64,000 bases of DNA, taken from Mesaphorura yosii. Taxonomy: Eukaryota > Arthropoda > Collembola > Poduromorpha > Tullbergiidae. Each line of letters starts with the position of its first letter. Within the stretch, counting starts at the first letter, position 1. Location of the stretch: contig WIXG01000102.1 of assembly GCA_009869945.1 (NCBI GenBank), positions 160,133 through 224,132 on the forward strand, written 5' to 3'. Both the position numbers and the translations under genes were made by a program. Of this stretch, positions 24,273 through 42,200 are shown one piece after another. The notes under the pieces are model-generated. The model was not told where the DNA came from, did not search any database, and saw only the letters and a list, made by a program, of their open reading frames with translations.

Positions 24273-27200
24273 AAAATTAGAATTCACTGGCAATTAGAAG
24301 CATACAGCGTTAATTTCCTTCTTGTAAGTCCGAATGTGTTCAGTTTATTCAGTGTTATAACAACAGTGAAAAACTGCGGCGATATCTTGCATTCATCCGT
24401 TGTGTTCGTATTATTAATTCTACTGGTTGAGTGGAAACCCGTTTTCGAATGGGTCGGATTGAGAACGAACGCCTATGTCCAGTTCAGTCAAGACTCACGT
24501 GAGAGTGGTTGGCTAATATGAACGTTCGCGTTCTCGATTTACTTTTACTCGATGACGAACGACGATGATGAATTCCTGTTAAAATAATTGAATTTGGGCT
24601 CAAGACATTCCTGCCTTATAATTTATTATGTGCGTCTGCCGGTCTGCGCGCAGCAGCAGACTGGTGATGTGAGTAAATTGGTCATCATTTATTATGACTC
24701 TCCGCTGCGTTATGTGCAACCTATTATTGCCGCTGTTATCAAATCAATGGCATTGTTGATGAGGCAAGTGACAATCAACAAGGTAACATCCGAGCTGCAG
24801 CTGAATTGAGGGAAAAGACCACCAGCAGCCAAATGAAGAATACTTCCATCAAGCAAGCAAAAGCAATTGAGAGACAGCCGTGTGGCGAGCAGTCAGGCGT
24901 CCAAATCTTCCTTATCCAATACGAAATACTTAATCGTCATCTCTCTTGTGTTTTAATACAATTTCATTGCAGAGCAAGGAATAGGCAGAGGCACGGACAA
25001 AGGCAAAGGACTACCTTTCATTTCAATCAGCTGAAACAGTTTGATCTCAGCATGACGTCCAGTTTCCTCGCAGTCGCGTACCCTCATCAAAAATTATGAA
25101 ATCCATGTGGAATATTTCGAGTGAATCAATAATGATTTACTAGTTCGTTAACAGACCAACTGCCAAGCACCGCAGCGGCAGATCACGAGCGAGGATTGCC
25201 ATTGCCTCTGTCGGCTGCTCTGGTCCCGTCCGTAAATTGGGCAGCGGTCCGTTTCTTTACTTTACCGAGAACTGACATTTCGTGGTGGGAAGAAGGATTT
25301 AAGAACTTCCCTCATTTCGTGTCTTTACGATTACATTTCCTGTACGATGCACCCAAACCGACTTAATTTGTATTCACAGTCGTGCCTGCAAATCCGTAAA
25401 CATGATTTTGCGAAAGGGCAGAGCCACGCCACGCACGTAGCTTTGGGAAATGCACGTACATGTTGCACGATCGCCTCATTAGCCACAAATGCGGACCTCA
25501 AATGTGAAATTCGGCTTGTTTTCTCAAGTCAGAGTCTGCGACCACTGAGAAAAGTGGGAGTACCGCATCGGACTGCTGCATCTGCGCTGAATTGCAGCAG
25601 GTGAAAGGAAGTTGCACTTATTGACTCCTCCGCGCAGCAATAACACAAGCGTATTAAGATAATTGCTATAATTTGGACTATTCAATATTCTGGTCTCGAT
25701 GGGTGGCGTGAATAATAATTTTGAATGTGATTTCTTGTGCAAGGAATGCATGTCAAGTCCGAGTCCAGAGAGAAGGGAGAACGAGACAACAGGCACCTTC
25801 ACGTCATTTACTGGATCGGGGACGAGTGGAGCCTTCAAGCGCGTAACGAGAGACCCTCAATTAAACGCGTACGTGTTTCTTGGTACGCGATGTATCCAAT
25901 GGTCAGCTATCGCATTCAAATTAGATTAAGTGCAAGTGGCGAAGCGACCAGTGGCTCAAGAAGGGGGCAAAGCGAACGCAGGAGAGCAGGATGCCTGCGA
26001 AGGGAAATTACTTATCACATCGCCGTCTTGAATTTCTCTGAATTATAAATCGAGAATCCCACAACAATAATGTTTAATAATAGCTTCACTCTGCGAGAAA
26101 TGATACCTTTTGATGCGAGTGCGTTGAAGCTCTGTGGCTTGGCTGGTGGCTGGCATTTTGGCTTTTGTCACGCAACCGCTGGGGCTCAGACACCGAGCAT
26201 GATTTATGAATCACAACACACAAAAACAATAATCACCCATAATGAGACAACTTGAGTAACAATTTTGTACCTTTCTTCTGAGAAAACCTTTGCCTGTTCG
26301 CAGCATAAGAAATTTCTTGAGATTCACGAAAATTGTGGTAGCCCGTTGAACGTCGCACTCGCGTTGTTAATAATAAACACCCACTCCTTGAAATTGTTTC
26401 ATGAAATGACGATCTCCGACCACGTCATTAGGCCGCGCGAAGGTGCGCATGCTGGGCTGCGGCAAATGCTGACGATGATTGGCACGGCATGTTTGCATGT
26501 GTGAATGCAAGTGTGTGAATGACTCGGAACACTACAAAAATAATTTGGCGTTAAGGGTGGGCGCGGCACGGCGCGATGGCTGTGGCTCAGAACAAGAAAT
26601 GCACTACAACTTGTAATCTCACTCTTATCTTGTCCCAAATGCCCTGTCAACTCTACTGTACCTGACATTAATTTGTGTGTTCACTTTCTGGTAAATGTAC
26701 ACAGCAAATAATGTGATAATGACACTGACTTGACGGGTCGTTAGTCAGCCGTTTTTAAAAAGCAGCGCTCAAACGTGTCAAATAAAAAATGGACATAAAG
26801 TCACACAATTACCAGCATTGACATAAACAGCAACGGCAAGATTCAATTATGCCACCTGAGTTGATCTGCAGCGCATCGTGGTTCCATGTCAAGTTGCAAT
26901 GAAGATTCAATTTGTGGCGGAGATTCGTGTGGGAATTTAAAAATGCGGTTTGAGAGAATTAATTGAAAAAGCGCAAATTGAAATTCTTACCATCAACCCA
27001 ATCAAGTTGGGCATAAATATCAAGCATATCAGGGGTTGATGGAAAAGCAGGCGATTAACACCAGATTACATTAAGGAAATCTGCAACTCGTTAACTGTTG
27101 GCAAGAATTTACGATCACAACAAAGGCGGAATTAATATCTGACAAAAGTCGAAACATTAACGCACATCCTGCCATGCGATGCCACACAGCACTGGCAGAA

Positions 27201-30200
27201 GATCATTGTTGCGTGTTTGTTGCATATTTCGGTGATTAGTTTCTTCAACGGCTTGAGCCACCCTTCTTCTTCTTGCTGCAGTTAATTGGTTTCCAGTCCG
27301 CGAACATGAGAACGTTTTCCTCGAAATTGTTTCAAAAATTTGTAATCGAGAGTATGACAGGCTGTTATTAAACGTGTTAAAAGTGTAGCATCGTCTGTCT
27401 CGTCGGAAACTTAGGTTACAGAGCTGCCAAACTCTGCCGCTTCCCAGCCAGCACTTTTTTTTACGTAATTAAAAGTACATAACCCACACATTTGTAATTT
27501 ACACCACCACAGCTTGCATGGCTGATGGACAGAAAGAAGGCACGAAACGATTTTAACTTGATATGGCAGTTGACTCGTTCTAATTAAATTCCAACCCGCT
27601 TCTCTGTTGTCAAGAATTGGTCAGTCGTGATCTGACACATAAAATGTACTATCTTGTTGCATCCTCAAAGTCACAGATTGAATTACTATTAATAAATTCA
27701 AGATTGCAGGTGAATAAATTAAAAATAGAATCAGAGCAAAGGTAACAATGAGAATAATCGCTGAACAACATCAAACGCAGCTGCCGAAATGCCGACAAAA
27801 AGATTATGTCGGGCCTCTCAAAGAACCTACGTTCTTCGTGGAGTCTGCACTTCGTGCCGATCATCATATCAATGAACAAATTGCATATTGAAGTTGAGCT
27901 CGAAGCATTGACATTGACGCACTTTCCTTATTCATAAGTCCACGATTGTGTTTGCAACAATGAAAGTGGTCTTGCAGACATCGAGAAGAAGTCGAGAGGC
28001 ACCAGGAAAGACAGGTTCTATTTTTGATTTTGTTTTGATTCACCCTATCATTTAAATTAATTTAAGAATCCGATTTCTCCAGCAGCGATGCATGCCACAC
28101 CGTGCTATTGTCGTAATTGACGGTTCACGTAAATGGGAGCTTGTTAACTGTCTGTTCTTTGTTTCGTGGCAATGCAACGCGTAGCAAATATACTATAAAT
28201 TATGGGTCGTTTATGTGTGTGAATTTGTGTGCAAGGCTGCTACGTGCTCGATTGAGGCTAAGATTTGTTCAACTTGTTGCAGCGTTGCAGGTCTCCTGTT
28301 CCACTTGAAGAAAGCTTTTATCCAGTTCAGGCAATACATTTTATGAGTTTCATAACTATCAATTACGGAAAAGTGGCTTTTGTGTGGCCAGAGCATGTCT
28401 CGTTAAGTAGAAACGGAAATTAATTTATGCTCGGAGGTGGATCCGAAACGGACATTTTCTGCTCAGTCGGCAGTTCTCATCAAATTCAGATCTCTTAAGG
28501 CGATAGCCGGGCCACGTTGGTGAATTTTTGCATTTTGAACTGCACACCGATTCATGAAAACAGAGTCAAAATGTTTCTGTTCGGAAGTCCGAGACAAATG
28601 AACTTCTAACTAGTAATACGCCCAACACTTTTATGTTTTATTGATCGATTTGTTATAAAAATATGCTATTTGGCTTGAATAAATTTAAAAAGGACGATTC
28701 AGATGCACTTCGCGCATTCACCGACAGTTTAAATAGTTTTGGATTAAATTCAAATTTCGAGCTATATAATAAGTCCAATTTACTATGATTTTGATTGCTA
28801 AAATAAAATCGAAGGTCGACTGCGAAATGCCGCAGCCGACAAAATTACGAAAACACTAAAGACTAAAATTTCGCGCAACAATGAACTAAATTGCCTAAGC
28901 TTTGGTTTTGGTTTTGAAAAGGACAAGCAACCGTTCTCTTCTGAACACGCTCGCGCGTCGCTGTTAGCATTTGCGCTCGCATTTGACTAAAATAATAATT
29001 ACACTATATTGCTAAACGACTAAACTACTACATGTTATAAATCTTTATCTCGCGCCGTATTTATGAACACATTGAACAGAAAATATACGCAGTTTTTCTA
29101 AAATTACCTGTGCCATGTGCAGGTTTTGTCTACCTAACTTCAAGTGAATACATTTGGACGTGACATATGTGATATTTCCGTTTCATGACTTAAAATTATT
29201 TGAAATGAAATATCAAAATTGGTTACTTAGCATAATGAACATTTGTTTGAACGTTATTAGGGTAGAACCCATTTATGGCGACTATTAAGCTAAATATAAA
29301 TAACAATGAAATGAACATGGCACATTGCGCACTGAAAGCCTAAACTATCTACATCAAAATATTGTAACAAGAATGAAAAGGTGATTGAATACGAAGTTAA
29401 CAAAGAGACTTTTCTGGTTTCTTGGATTCCAAGAATACAAGAGAAAACTGAAAGGTACACGGCAAAGAACCCAAAACCTAGTCTAAATTGAACCTGCAAT
29501 GGTGCCCGGATGCTAACCACGTTCTCTAATAAAGTTAAATTAAAACATTGCTTGCTTTGCTTTTTGCTAAATACATATGCTTGGCACCCTGTGAGCCCCT
29601 TCCTAATCGTATGAGATTACAAAAGTACACCTTACAAATTCACGTGCATGTACAAAATAGTTGTATAGTAGTGATATGGAGGTATTAACACTTGTCGTAT
29701 GTTAGTGTTGTACTAAATGTGATTTTGTAGGAGGCTTAATTATCTGCAGTTATAGTTATTGTAATTCGAAAGACTTATTAATAGTAAAATACGTTATAGT
29801 CGTTATATTCGACTGGAGATCAAATCAAGCCACTTAGTGACGTATTAACAATGGCCAGGATAGAACAACATCACAGCACCAACCTGCGAACAAGAACTGT
29901 CACAGGTCTGAAGTACTTCGGTAGTGTGAAACCTGGTTTCTTTAAATAAATATACTTACTTAGCTAAGTTTTTTGTGGTTTCGTTTTTCAAAACGCGCTT
30001 AGCGCTAGTATAAAAATTAAATAAGAATTTGTCTATGGCCGTGGCCTTCTGATCACCCATATAAACAAACCATAAGACTATTCCCTCAACTGCCTTGCCA
30101 AAATGTAGGCTGGTTAGTACAAAACAAAACTATACTTTTAAACACCCTCACAACCATATTCGGTCTATATCTGCTTAAACAAGCAATTGCGCCTTTCAAA

Positions 30201-30772
30201 AATTTTCGAACAGCTCAACAAAGGGATGTGGGGAGCACTTAGCTAGAATTAGTTAAGACTCAGTTCTCAAAGTACACCCCATTCAATAGCGGATTTTACA
30301 AATCTTTAATAATGCCAATTAACGTAACATGAGAAACGTAATTGTGCTACCTGAAATTTATGGTTTACAATTTTAAATAGCTGAAAAGTGTAGGAGAGCT
30401 GAGCTTATTTTTGAGTATACAAGTTTTTTGGGTTTACATCTATTTTGAATCTGAACTTAACTCCTTATAAAATTAATGTATTAAGTGAACATTTTTTGGG
30501 ATTTACAATACCAAAACCTGAACTTGTGTGTTAATGAAAAGTGAGAACTTCTTGTTTTACATGTGTTCATGTGTGTGTTGTATGACCTGAATGATTCCTA
30601 ATTAAGAAGTAAAACACAATTTTTAACTATTGGCTTGATCTGACGTTAACTCTCACTAAAGTAAGAAATTAAGAATTTCGAATTTTTAAACATTCAAAAG
30701 TGGAAAGAGGAATATAACTGGAACGTTAACTTTGAAATTGATCTGATATGAACTCCGCGAAACGCAGAGGAA
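24273..30772. other. Intergenic region and probable 3' UTR of the KDM7-type gene
   Basis: No open frame with family resemblance or linked splice sites was found. The right portion is strongly AT-rich and lies directly downstream (minus strand) of the demethylase stop, so part of it is likely to be that gene's 3' UTR. Candidate minus-strand poly(A) words are an ATTAAA variant at about 30305-30310 and AATAAA at 28637-28642. Neither can be chosen without transcripts. Confidence 0.45.
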
Positions 30773-35733
<4,961 letters not shown>

Positions 35734-36322
35734 CTTCTATCCTAAGGTGCTACTATCGAGTTAATTCTGAAAGACGACGGTGCCAAGGAGCTTAATTCCG
35801 GAGGTCGAAGTCGTGGATCCACAATTAAATCAGATGGTAAATCGATGTTGTGGACCCCGAGGTGGCTGTCAGAAGATGAACTAGGAGAACTCGGTTAATT
35901 AATTGGAGCCATTGATGTTAAATTGAACTCCGTTAATCGTAGTTAACTAGTTAACTGATTAATTTTCTAATTAACTTTATTCGTCCTCGTTCTCTTCACA
36001 ACTCCCAGCCAAGAACTGAAGAGCGAAGAGGCTGCGATGTGAGGCCGAAGCCTGCGAGATGCGAAGCGTATGCTGCTGCACGCTACGTGTGTATTGCATA
36101 TGTGTGCTGCTGCAAGGCAAGCTTGCATCGCAAATGGCAAAACGATGTAGCATTGAGTTCAAAGCAGGCAGAGGGAATCACAGCGATTGCGACGCATCCT
36201 TGTCGCTTCCTTGAGGCCAGAGACCGACCGTCGGCAAGGCACTCGAAGAGAATTGACTTTGTTCCGTCGTTTCTTGACATCAAAAGAACCATTGACCCAA
36301 TAAATTAACGCAGTTATGAACA
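35734..36322. other. Spacer upstream of the KDM7-type gene
   Basis: This short region must contain the minus-strand promoter and 5' UTR of the demethylase. I see no TATA box. The segment around 36000-36250 is GC-richer, with repeated GATGCGA/GCTGCTGC words, but has no recognisable coding content. Confidence 0.4.
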
Positions 36323-36328
36323 TTTATT
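36323..36328 (-). terminator. Polyadenylation signal of the sulfotransferase gene
   Basis: Plus-strand TTTATT reads AATAAA on the minus strand, 95 nt after the sulfotransferase stop codon. Confidence 0.55.
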
Positions 36329-36422
36329 ATAGCAAACAGCCTTAATTCCTATTTTTACAATGGACAATAGCATCACTGCAATACCGCATTGACCTCGCTA
36401 AGTATAATCGTCATCACCCAGT

Positions 36423-37692
36423 TTACTGGTACAGTCCATCGATCCCGTAATGCTGATTCCAGACATCGAACCTGTCAATAAGGTCTTGGCTGAGTTCCGT
36501 CTTCCACCCACCAACTTGACCTTTCCTCATAAACGCAACCTTTTGTTCCTTGTCATCGTTCTTCTTGGCGCCAATCTTTCCCGTGTTGTGAGTCAGCTTT
36601 GCGGCTGCCGCAACATCTCCGTAATTCACGTACGGGTTTTTCTTCATTGATGAAAAGCTCAAGTGGTCCAACAACTTGGTCATGTCAGCTTCGTTTGGAA
36701 TTGGCTTGCCCAAAAATTTGCACGTTTCGATCACCACTGACCTCAGATCCTATTTAGCGAAGATGTTAATTATTCGACTCGGTTGAGATTTTGTGTCAAT
36801 TTCTTACCGATTTCATTTGCTCGAAGGTGATGAACAAAATGTTTGGCTTGTGTCTTCTTTCCCAATACTCACGAACATGAGTCCAGAATGGACAATAAAT
36901 TGCTGTGAAAAGAATTAGAACTTTAAGAGCTCCTGAATAGATGCGGAAAATGCTGTCATGAAAGTTGACTCACAATTATCACTGATGAATGCTTCCGTGA
37001 AGTCCTCCAGAGTTCCTTTATAGCCGTCAAGGCCAACTGAATGGTGGAAGTATGAGACGCAAGCGTCCTTCGAATTCCTGGCTACGTAAATGACTTTTGC
37101 CCCTTTTTCCTCTACTTGATATGGTAGCAAACTGTAGTGCAGGTGCGTTTTGATGAATCTAGGTTTGCTTGTGGGCATCGACTCCAGTGCTTCAAGCGTG
37201 TTCATGGTTTCTCCAACTAGTTGCCCATTTTCACCGACGTTCTGGTCAGAAGATGAAGAATTCTTCCACATGGCACTGAGTCTGAAATAAATTCAGAAAT
37301 CAATGACATTTTGTAACCATCAAAGTACCTTCAAGGTGGGTCTTCAAATTTCGTTCGGCTTACTCGAAATATGGAAATCTAGTGTGAAGGCTGACTTTGG
37401 CTCCTTCATAGTTCAAATCATTCTCAATCAGCCATACCATTTCTTGTGCCCAGGTTGTCCCGCATTTTGGAAAAGTGGCGACCCAAATGTCGGATTTCCT
37501 CACATGAAAGTCCTTGATATAGTCTGACCATTTCCCAAATTCCTTGGGCATGACACACTTGCTGGGCCCAAATTTAACTCGATCCACTTTTCTGGCGAAT
37601 GTGCATATTGGCCATAGTGGGAATTCTGACTCGTTGCAATTGTCGGACCACTTTTTGGCAGCTCCGACTTCCTCGATTATAATTGGGCACAT
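36423..37692 (-). CDS. Cytosolic sulfotransferase (SULT family)
   Basis: Transfers sulfate from PAPS to a small hydroxyl- or amine-bearing acceptor; cytosolic, with no signal peptide or membrane segment. Exons 5' to 3': 37692-37364, 37281-36974, 36902-36808, 36749-36423; 352 residues. Landmarks: the PAPS 5'-phosphosulfate loop TFPKCGTTW (73-81), the catalytic KTH histidine (H156), the 3'-phosphate-binding R178 and S186 (VIYVARNSKDACVSYFHH), and the C-terminal RKGQVGGWK motif (from 319). Two variants are seen: Cys in TFPKCGTTW and Gly in GGWK where many SULTs have GDWK. The chain is longer than the usual 290-300 residues because of a Ser/Asn-rich insert (about 116-130) and an extended N-terminus. 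The acceptor cannot be predicted. Confidence 0.93.
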
Positions 37693-37752
37693 ATTTCTGC
37701 TAGTCCCACTGTTTTCGGTGCACCTACAGTTTCAAAATCAGTCTGGATCGCA

Positions 37753-37787
37753 ACTGATCGGCGAGCGGCTGATCAAGCGTTTTTATA
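37753..37787 (-). promoter_or_regulatory. Core promoter of the sulfotransferase gene (TATA + TCAGT initiator)
   Basis: On the minus strand TATAAAA occupies 37787-37781 and TCAGT occupies 37757-37753. The initiator A (37755) lies 32 nt from the first T of the TATA box, which is canonical arthropod spacing. It implies a 5' UTR of about 62 nt before the ATG at 37692. Confidence 0.75.
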
Positions 37788-37789
37788 TC

Positions 37790-38486
37790 ATGGAAGGGGA
37801 TTCGTTAGGAAAGTACGCAAGATAGAACACAAGTACCATTAATTGAAGCATTCAGACAATTCAGAGTCATATTAAAGTACGATCGTCTCATATGAACAAC
37901 CTGGTAGCAGACGAATGTTGGGATTTCACTCATTTTGGGAACGTGATTTGCGTTTCCCAACCTCAAGTATCATGTACCAAAGGAAACCCGAAATCATTAG
38001 CGCAGAAATCCTGCACAATCGAAATGACAACTTTTGATACAAACAGAAATTCCCCATTGGAATTTGGCTCGACTGCACTTGGAATTTGGCCTCTTTATTT
38101 TTATTCTCAAGTTTCAAAGTCGGCATTCGATTGTACTGGGCAATATTTACCAACTCTTTTGAGCTTCAAGTGGGGCGTATGGTACAAGGTAGTCCAATTC
38201 ATTACATTGTTCGATGACAAACGTTTGACCAATGAATAAAACTTTAGCTACTTGGTAACTCAGCCCATTCTAATATCGTGTGCCACTTTTGTGCTGTGAT
38301 TATTGTCGCGACTCCAACGTGATGCATACTAGAAACGACGACTGCATGACGGGGATACTACACACATATTGGCTTCGTTACTTTGTATCGGCATCTCAAG
38401 TGATTTTGATTGTGAATGCGACCCTATTATCAAAACCGAAACACAATAAATGGCCACAACGTCAATTAATAACCAATTGTATGCCG
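37790..38486. other. Spacer between DCP1 3' end and the sulfotransferase promoter
   Basis: AT-rich, with only incidental open frames (for example a 115-codon plus-strand frame with no recognisable motif). It probably holds upstream regulatory DNA of the sulfotransferase gene. Confidence 0.4.
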
Positions 38487-38492
38487 TTTATT
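38487..38492 (-). terminator. Candidate polyadenylation signal of DCP1
   Basis: TTTATT on the plus strand reads AATAAA on the minus strand, about 720 nt after the DCP1 stop. This would give a moderately long AT-rich 3' UTR (38.5-39.2 kb). Confidence 0.35.
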
Positions 38493-39214
38493 AATTTTTG
38501 CCAATTAAACACGGTGTCCGAATAAGACCTTTGACAGCCTAATAAGATAGAGAGAACACTTGACTTAACTAATCATCGTAAATATAAAAATTAAGGAAAG
38601 TCGAACTAAGAAATATGTGGCCATAATGATCTCTTAATAGTTAATATTTTGCTCGGCCTTTACTAAAATAGGAAGATCATTGCTCAACTTAAAGAGCCTC
38701 CACGTATCAGTTATTAGAGTTATTATCGGTACAAAGAGTATTAACGTAGCAATGTCAAATAGGTAAAATATTGACCTGGTCTGCGGCTGGTAGGCACATC
38801 TCCAACCACACAAACAAATCCCGATTGGGTATTCAAACCCTTAATGTTTAAATTGATATATAAACTTAAAACTATTAGATCACGAGGTCGTGTCCGTTGG
38901 GAATTGTTTCAGTACAAGTACATATGTAACAGTAATTTCCTTGATTTGGTTTCGTATTTTGCAACCGGATTCGAAGTTACTATATCACAAAAATTAGATT
39001 TGAGGCATTCCGAAGTGCACGAGTGTACCCTACTTGAGAACAGGTAAACACTGGGCGAGGCAAGGAGATAAACAGTCAATAGCGATTTCTCAACCATAAG
39101 TAACTTTTAACGATTTGCTTGTTAGGAAGTTAGTCTTCATTTCATTCTGATGCAAAACTGGGGTGAATTCGTGTATGAATTTAGAGATGGAAATATTTTG
39201 CTGGCCCCGGTAGC

Positions 39215-42200
39215 TCAGAGGTCTTCTTCTGAGCGGACTTGGAGATACGCATTGTGAAACTTCGCCACGAATTCTTGATCATGAAGAAGAATCTTGAACG
39301 TTTTCACAAGCTGATTGGCAGTAAGTGGTAGATCCTGAGTTGGCACTCCCAAATTCAAGATCCCACTGGCTGCTTGGGCTGAGTATGCTGGTGCGGCCAG
39401 ACGAGGAGCCAGTTCATGTGCCTGTACACAATTATATTGGGTGTTACTCTATGACCTGCTCTTCACAAAAATTAAACTTACTTGTCCACGAGCCGTATTT
39501 GTCCAAACGAGTCGGGAGTCGTCGGATCCCCCTCCGGGTTGTGGCATCAACCTTAAGTTCTTGGCTTGCTCAGCATGAGCGTTCAAAATATACTCAAGTT
39601 CGTGCGGTTCCACCTCAGAAAGTTCTCTCCCATGAATATCGTCAATAGTCTGATATCTCAAATTCTTGTGCGCATTGTCTTTGGCAGGACTCAACTGCTG
39701 TGCTGAGACTCTGGCCCGATTGACACCAGCGTGCTTTTGTTTATCAGACTTTTTTCCGACGTCCACTTTAGGGAGATCGCTTTCGGCATAAAGTGAACCG
39801 TCTAAAGAAAAAGTTGAGAAGCTTCCAATGGCGTGGTCAATTACATTTGGGTAATACGGTGCGACAGCATCTTCATCATCTGTACAATAGAGTAATCACG
39901 AATGCAATTCGTTATACACATATCCATTATGCCATACTCATCTATTAAACGTTCAATTACCTGGACTAACTGAATAAAAACATGGTGGAAGCCCAAGTTT
40001 AGCACGAAGTTCATTTGTCATTTTTTGGTGCGATTTCTCAGGTTGCGGCTGTGGAGATGGCTGCTGAGCCAAGTGCTCATGAGTGAGAAATCCATGCCCA
40101 CCAAGATTAGGGCCCTCTTGCTTCTCTTTCTGATTTTCCTTCTCCAGCTGCTCGACAGTCTGCATTGTGAACGACGCTGTCCCAGTTTCGTCTCCTTTTC
40201 GAACTCGTGGTTTTTCTATCTTCTGTTCCGTCACGGAAGCAGATTTCTGTTCCATCTCTTTTGGCCTTGCCGCCACCTCTGCAAAGCTAGAAGCACCAGG
40301 AGTCCTCAATTGCACCTTCGATTTAGGACTTTGTTTAAATGCTTGCTGTGGAGAGATCGGCTCCGGTTTGATTGGCAGGGGGTGAGCCACGGAGTCTTCG
40401 TTCTTGGTGGGATCAGGTTTCACAATAAGATTCAAGAGATTAGTTCCCACAGTTCTGCCCGCAGTCTGAAATTAAATTACAGAGGAATTCGGTCAAATTT
40501 CATCCGAAATCTGTAACACTGAGGCACTTACTTCATCAGTCAGTTCAGTCTTTGGCTTGGTCAGCATTGCCAAAATCGCGTCTCCAAGCGTTTCACCAGT
40601 CTGTTGAGTTGCCAGCAGATTCGGTGGTTTCAGGCCAAGGCCAGAGTCCATTTTATTGCCACCTTCATCAATAACGACGGAATGTTGAAAACGCAAAAAG
40701 ATTTTGGCTAGTCTGATTATGTCGGTTGAGTCGTAGAACCAAATGCAAAAGATGGCTGCAGCAAAACACATGCAAAACTTTTAGGAAAATCATCACATGA
40801 TTTAGTGCCTTAAATGTAATTAAGCTTACAATCTCCGTCTTTAACAAGCCAATATGGCTGCTGCACGACGAGTTCGAACCTTTCGGTAACTGTGTGAATC
40901 CAATTTTTGACACTCTGACGATTCATTATCACTATTCCGAGTCCATGGTGTGCAGCTCTGTTGGGTATCATCAAAGATACAAAAATTAGCCCGCGTGAAC
41001 GGTAGAAACAAAAACACGAGCACAAGAGACCAGAGGAGAGATGCAAACTAGTTCAAATAGGTGCAAATAGATTTGCATGTGCGTGTGCCATTGCTAAGAT
41101 GCCATGCTTCTATTATTAAACACTAATAGACGCATGGGCACTGAATACACAATTCTTGAAAGTGAACCCGAATGGGTAAGAAACGGAAAGGGGCAGCAGC
41201 AGCTAGGAGCAGAATAAGAGTGGTGAAGCCCATTTTATAGCCGGCCCAGCAAGAGAACATGCTACTGGGCTCGCACACAAACCGCATCTAACAAAATGGC
41301 TTATAGAAATGCAAACGATTGGCCTTTGCAAGCCGGAATTCTTTAGTTAATCTTCTAATCTTTTACTGCCTCCAAAACGCCATCCAGGCCTGAAGAGCGC
41401 CTTATTAAACTCTCGCAATCCATACATTGTATTCAGCGTACCCACAGCCACAGTTCACTAGAAGGCTTGATCAGACTTTTGGCAGACGATCAAAAAGTAA
41501 ATATAATACATTTTTTGCTTTCCTTCCTCTTCTAACCTCGGAGAAGACCAATGCGGAAGAAACGAAATCAAACACAAAAGGATAAGTCTTGAAGTCCGGC
41601 TCGAGAAGAAAAGACGTTCGAATTCTTGGAAGCAAATGAAGACAGCCGATTGAATGTAAAAGCAGCCTCGAAGTCGATATGACAGTCTCGCCATTGCCCT
41701 CAAAGTCAGTAACTAAATTGCGCTTCGCAATTTTTGAAAGGGGGAAATGTCCGCAAACTTTGCATCGAAGCCCTAAATTCATTTTAGTCTCCATCCTTCA
41801 AACGGGAAGAATTATGGCCCAGAGTAACGGTATTTAGTGTCCTCTCATCTTGATACCGGCCACAACAGAAGACTCGAAAGAGACATCTTATAAAACTATT
41901 ATGATATCAATAAACCTCTCCCGGAGTGGAAAGTAGAAAGGAGACTTTATTGGTGTTCCATGACAAGAAGCGAGATTTCAGATGCGGAGATTCAAAGTCC
42001 TTTCGCATTAGCAAAATGAGGAACTGCAAACTGAATTATCTTAGTCGGTTAAGAAAGTGAAGAAGCGGAAGTGTGGAAAGGACATGAATTTGTGTGCAAT
42101 AAATGCGTTGCTTGTTAGCCCCGTCCGCGTAAGAGCAGGGTGAGCACAAGCATCCGTTCATTTCTCCAAACAAGAAGGAAGTCACAACCAGCATAGATTC

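Noticed and set aside
39203-39220. tRNA-like A-box phrase (CCCCGGTAGCTCAGAGG)
   Set aside because: No matching anticodon arm or T-arm follows, and the last bases overlap the in-frame stop and C-terminal codons of DCP1 on the other strand.
40025-40516. 163-codon plus-strand frame
   Set aside because: It is antisense to the DCP1 exon at 39961-40465, whose family match and splice phases are clear.
41471-41794. Minus-strand frame considered as DCP1 N-terminal exon
   Set aside because: It does not match EVH1. The true EVH1 start was found at 47505-47746 and 46753-46793, with exact phase agreement to the exon at 40957.
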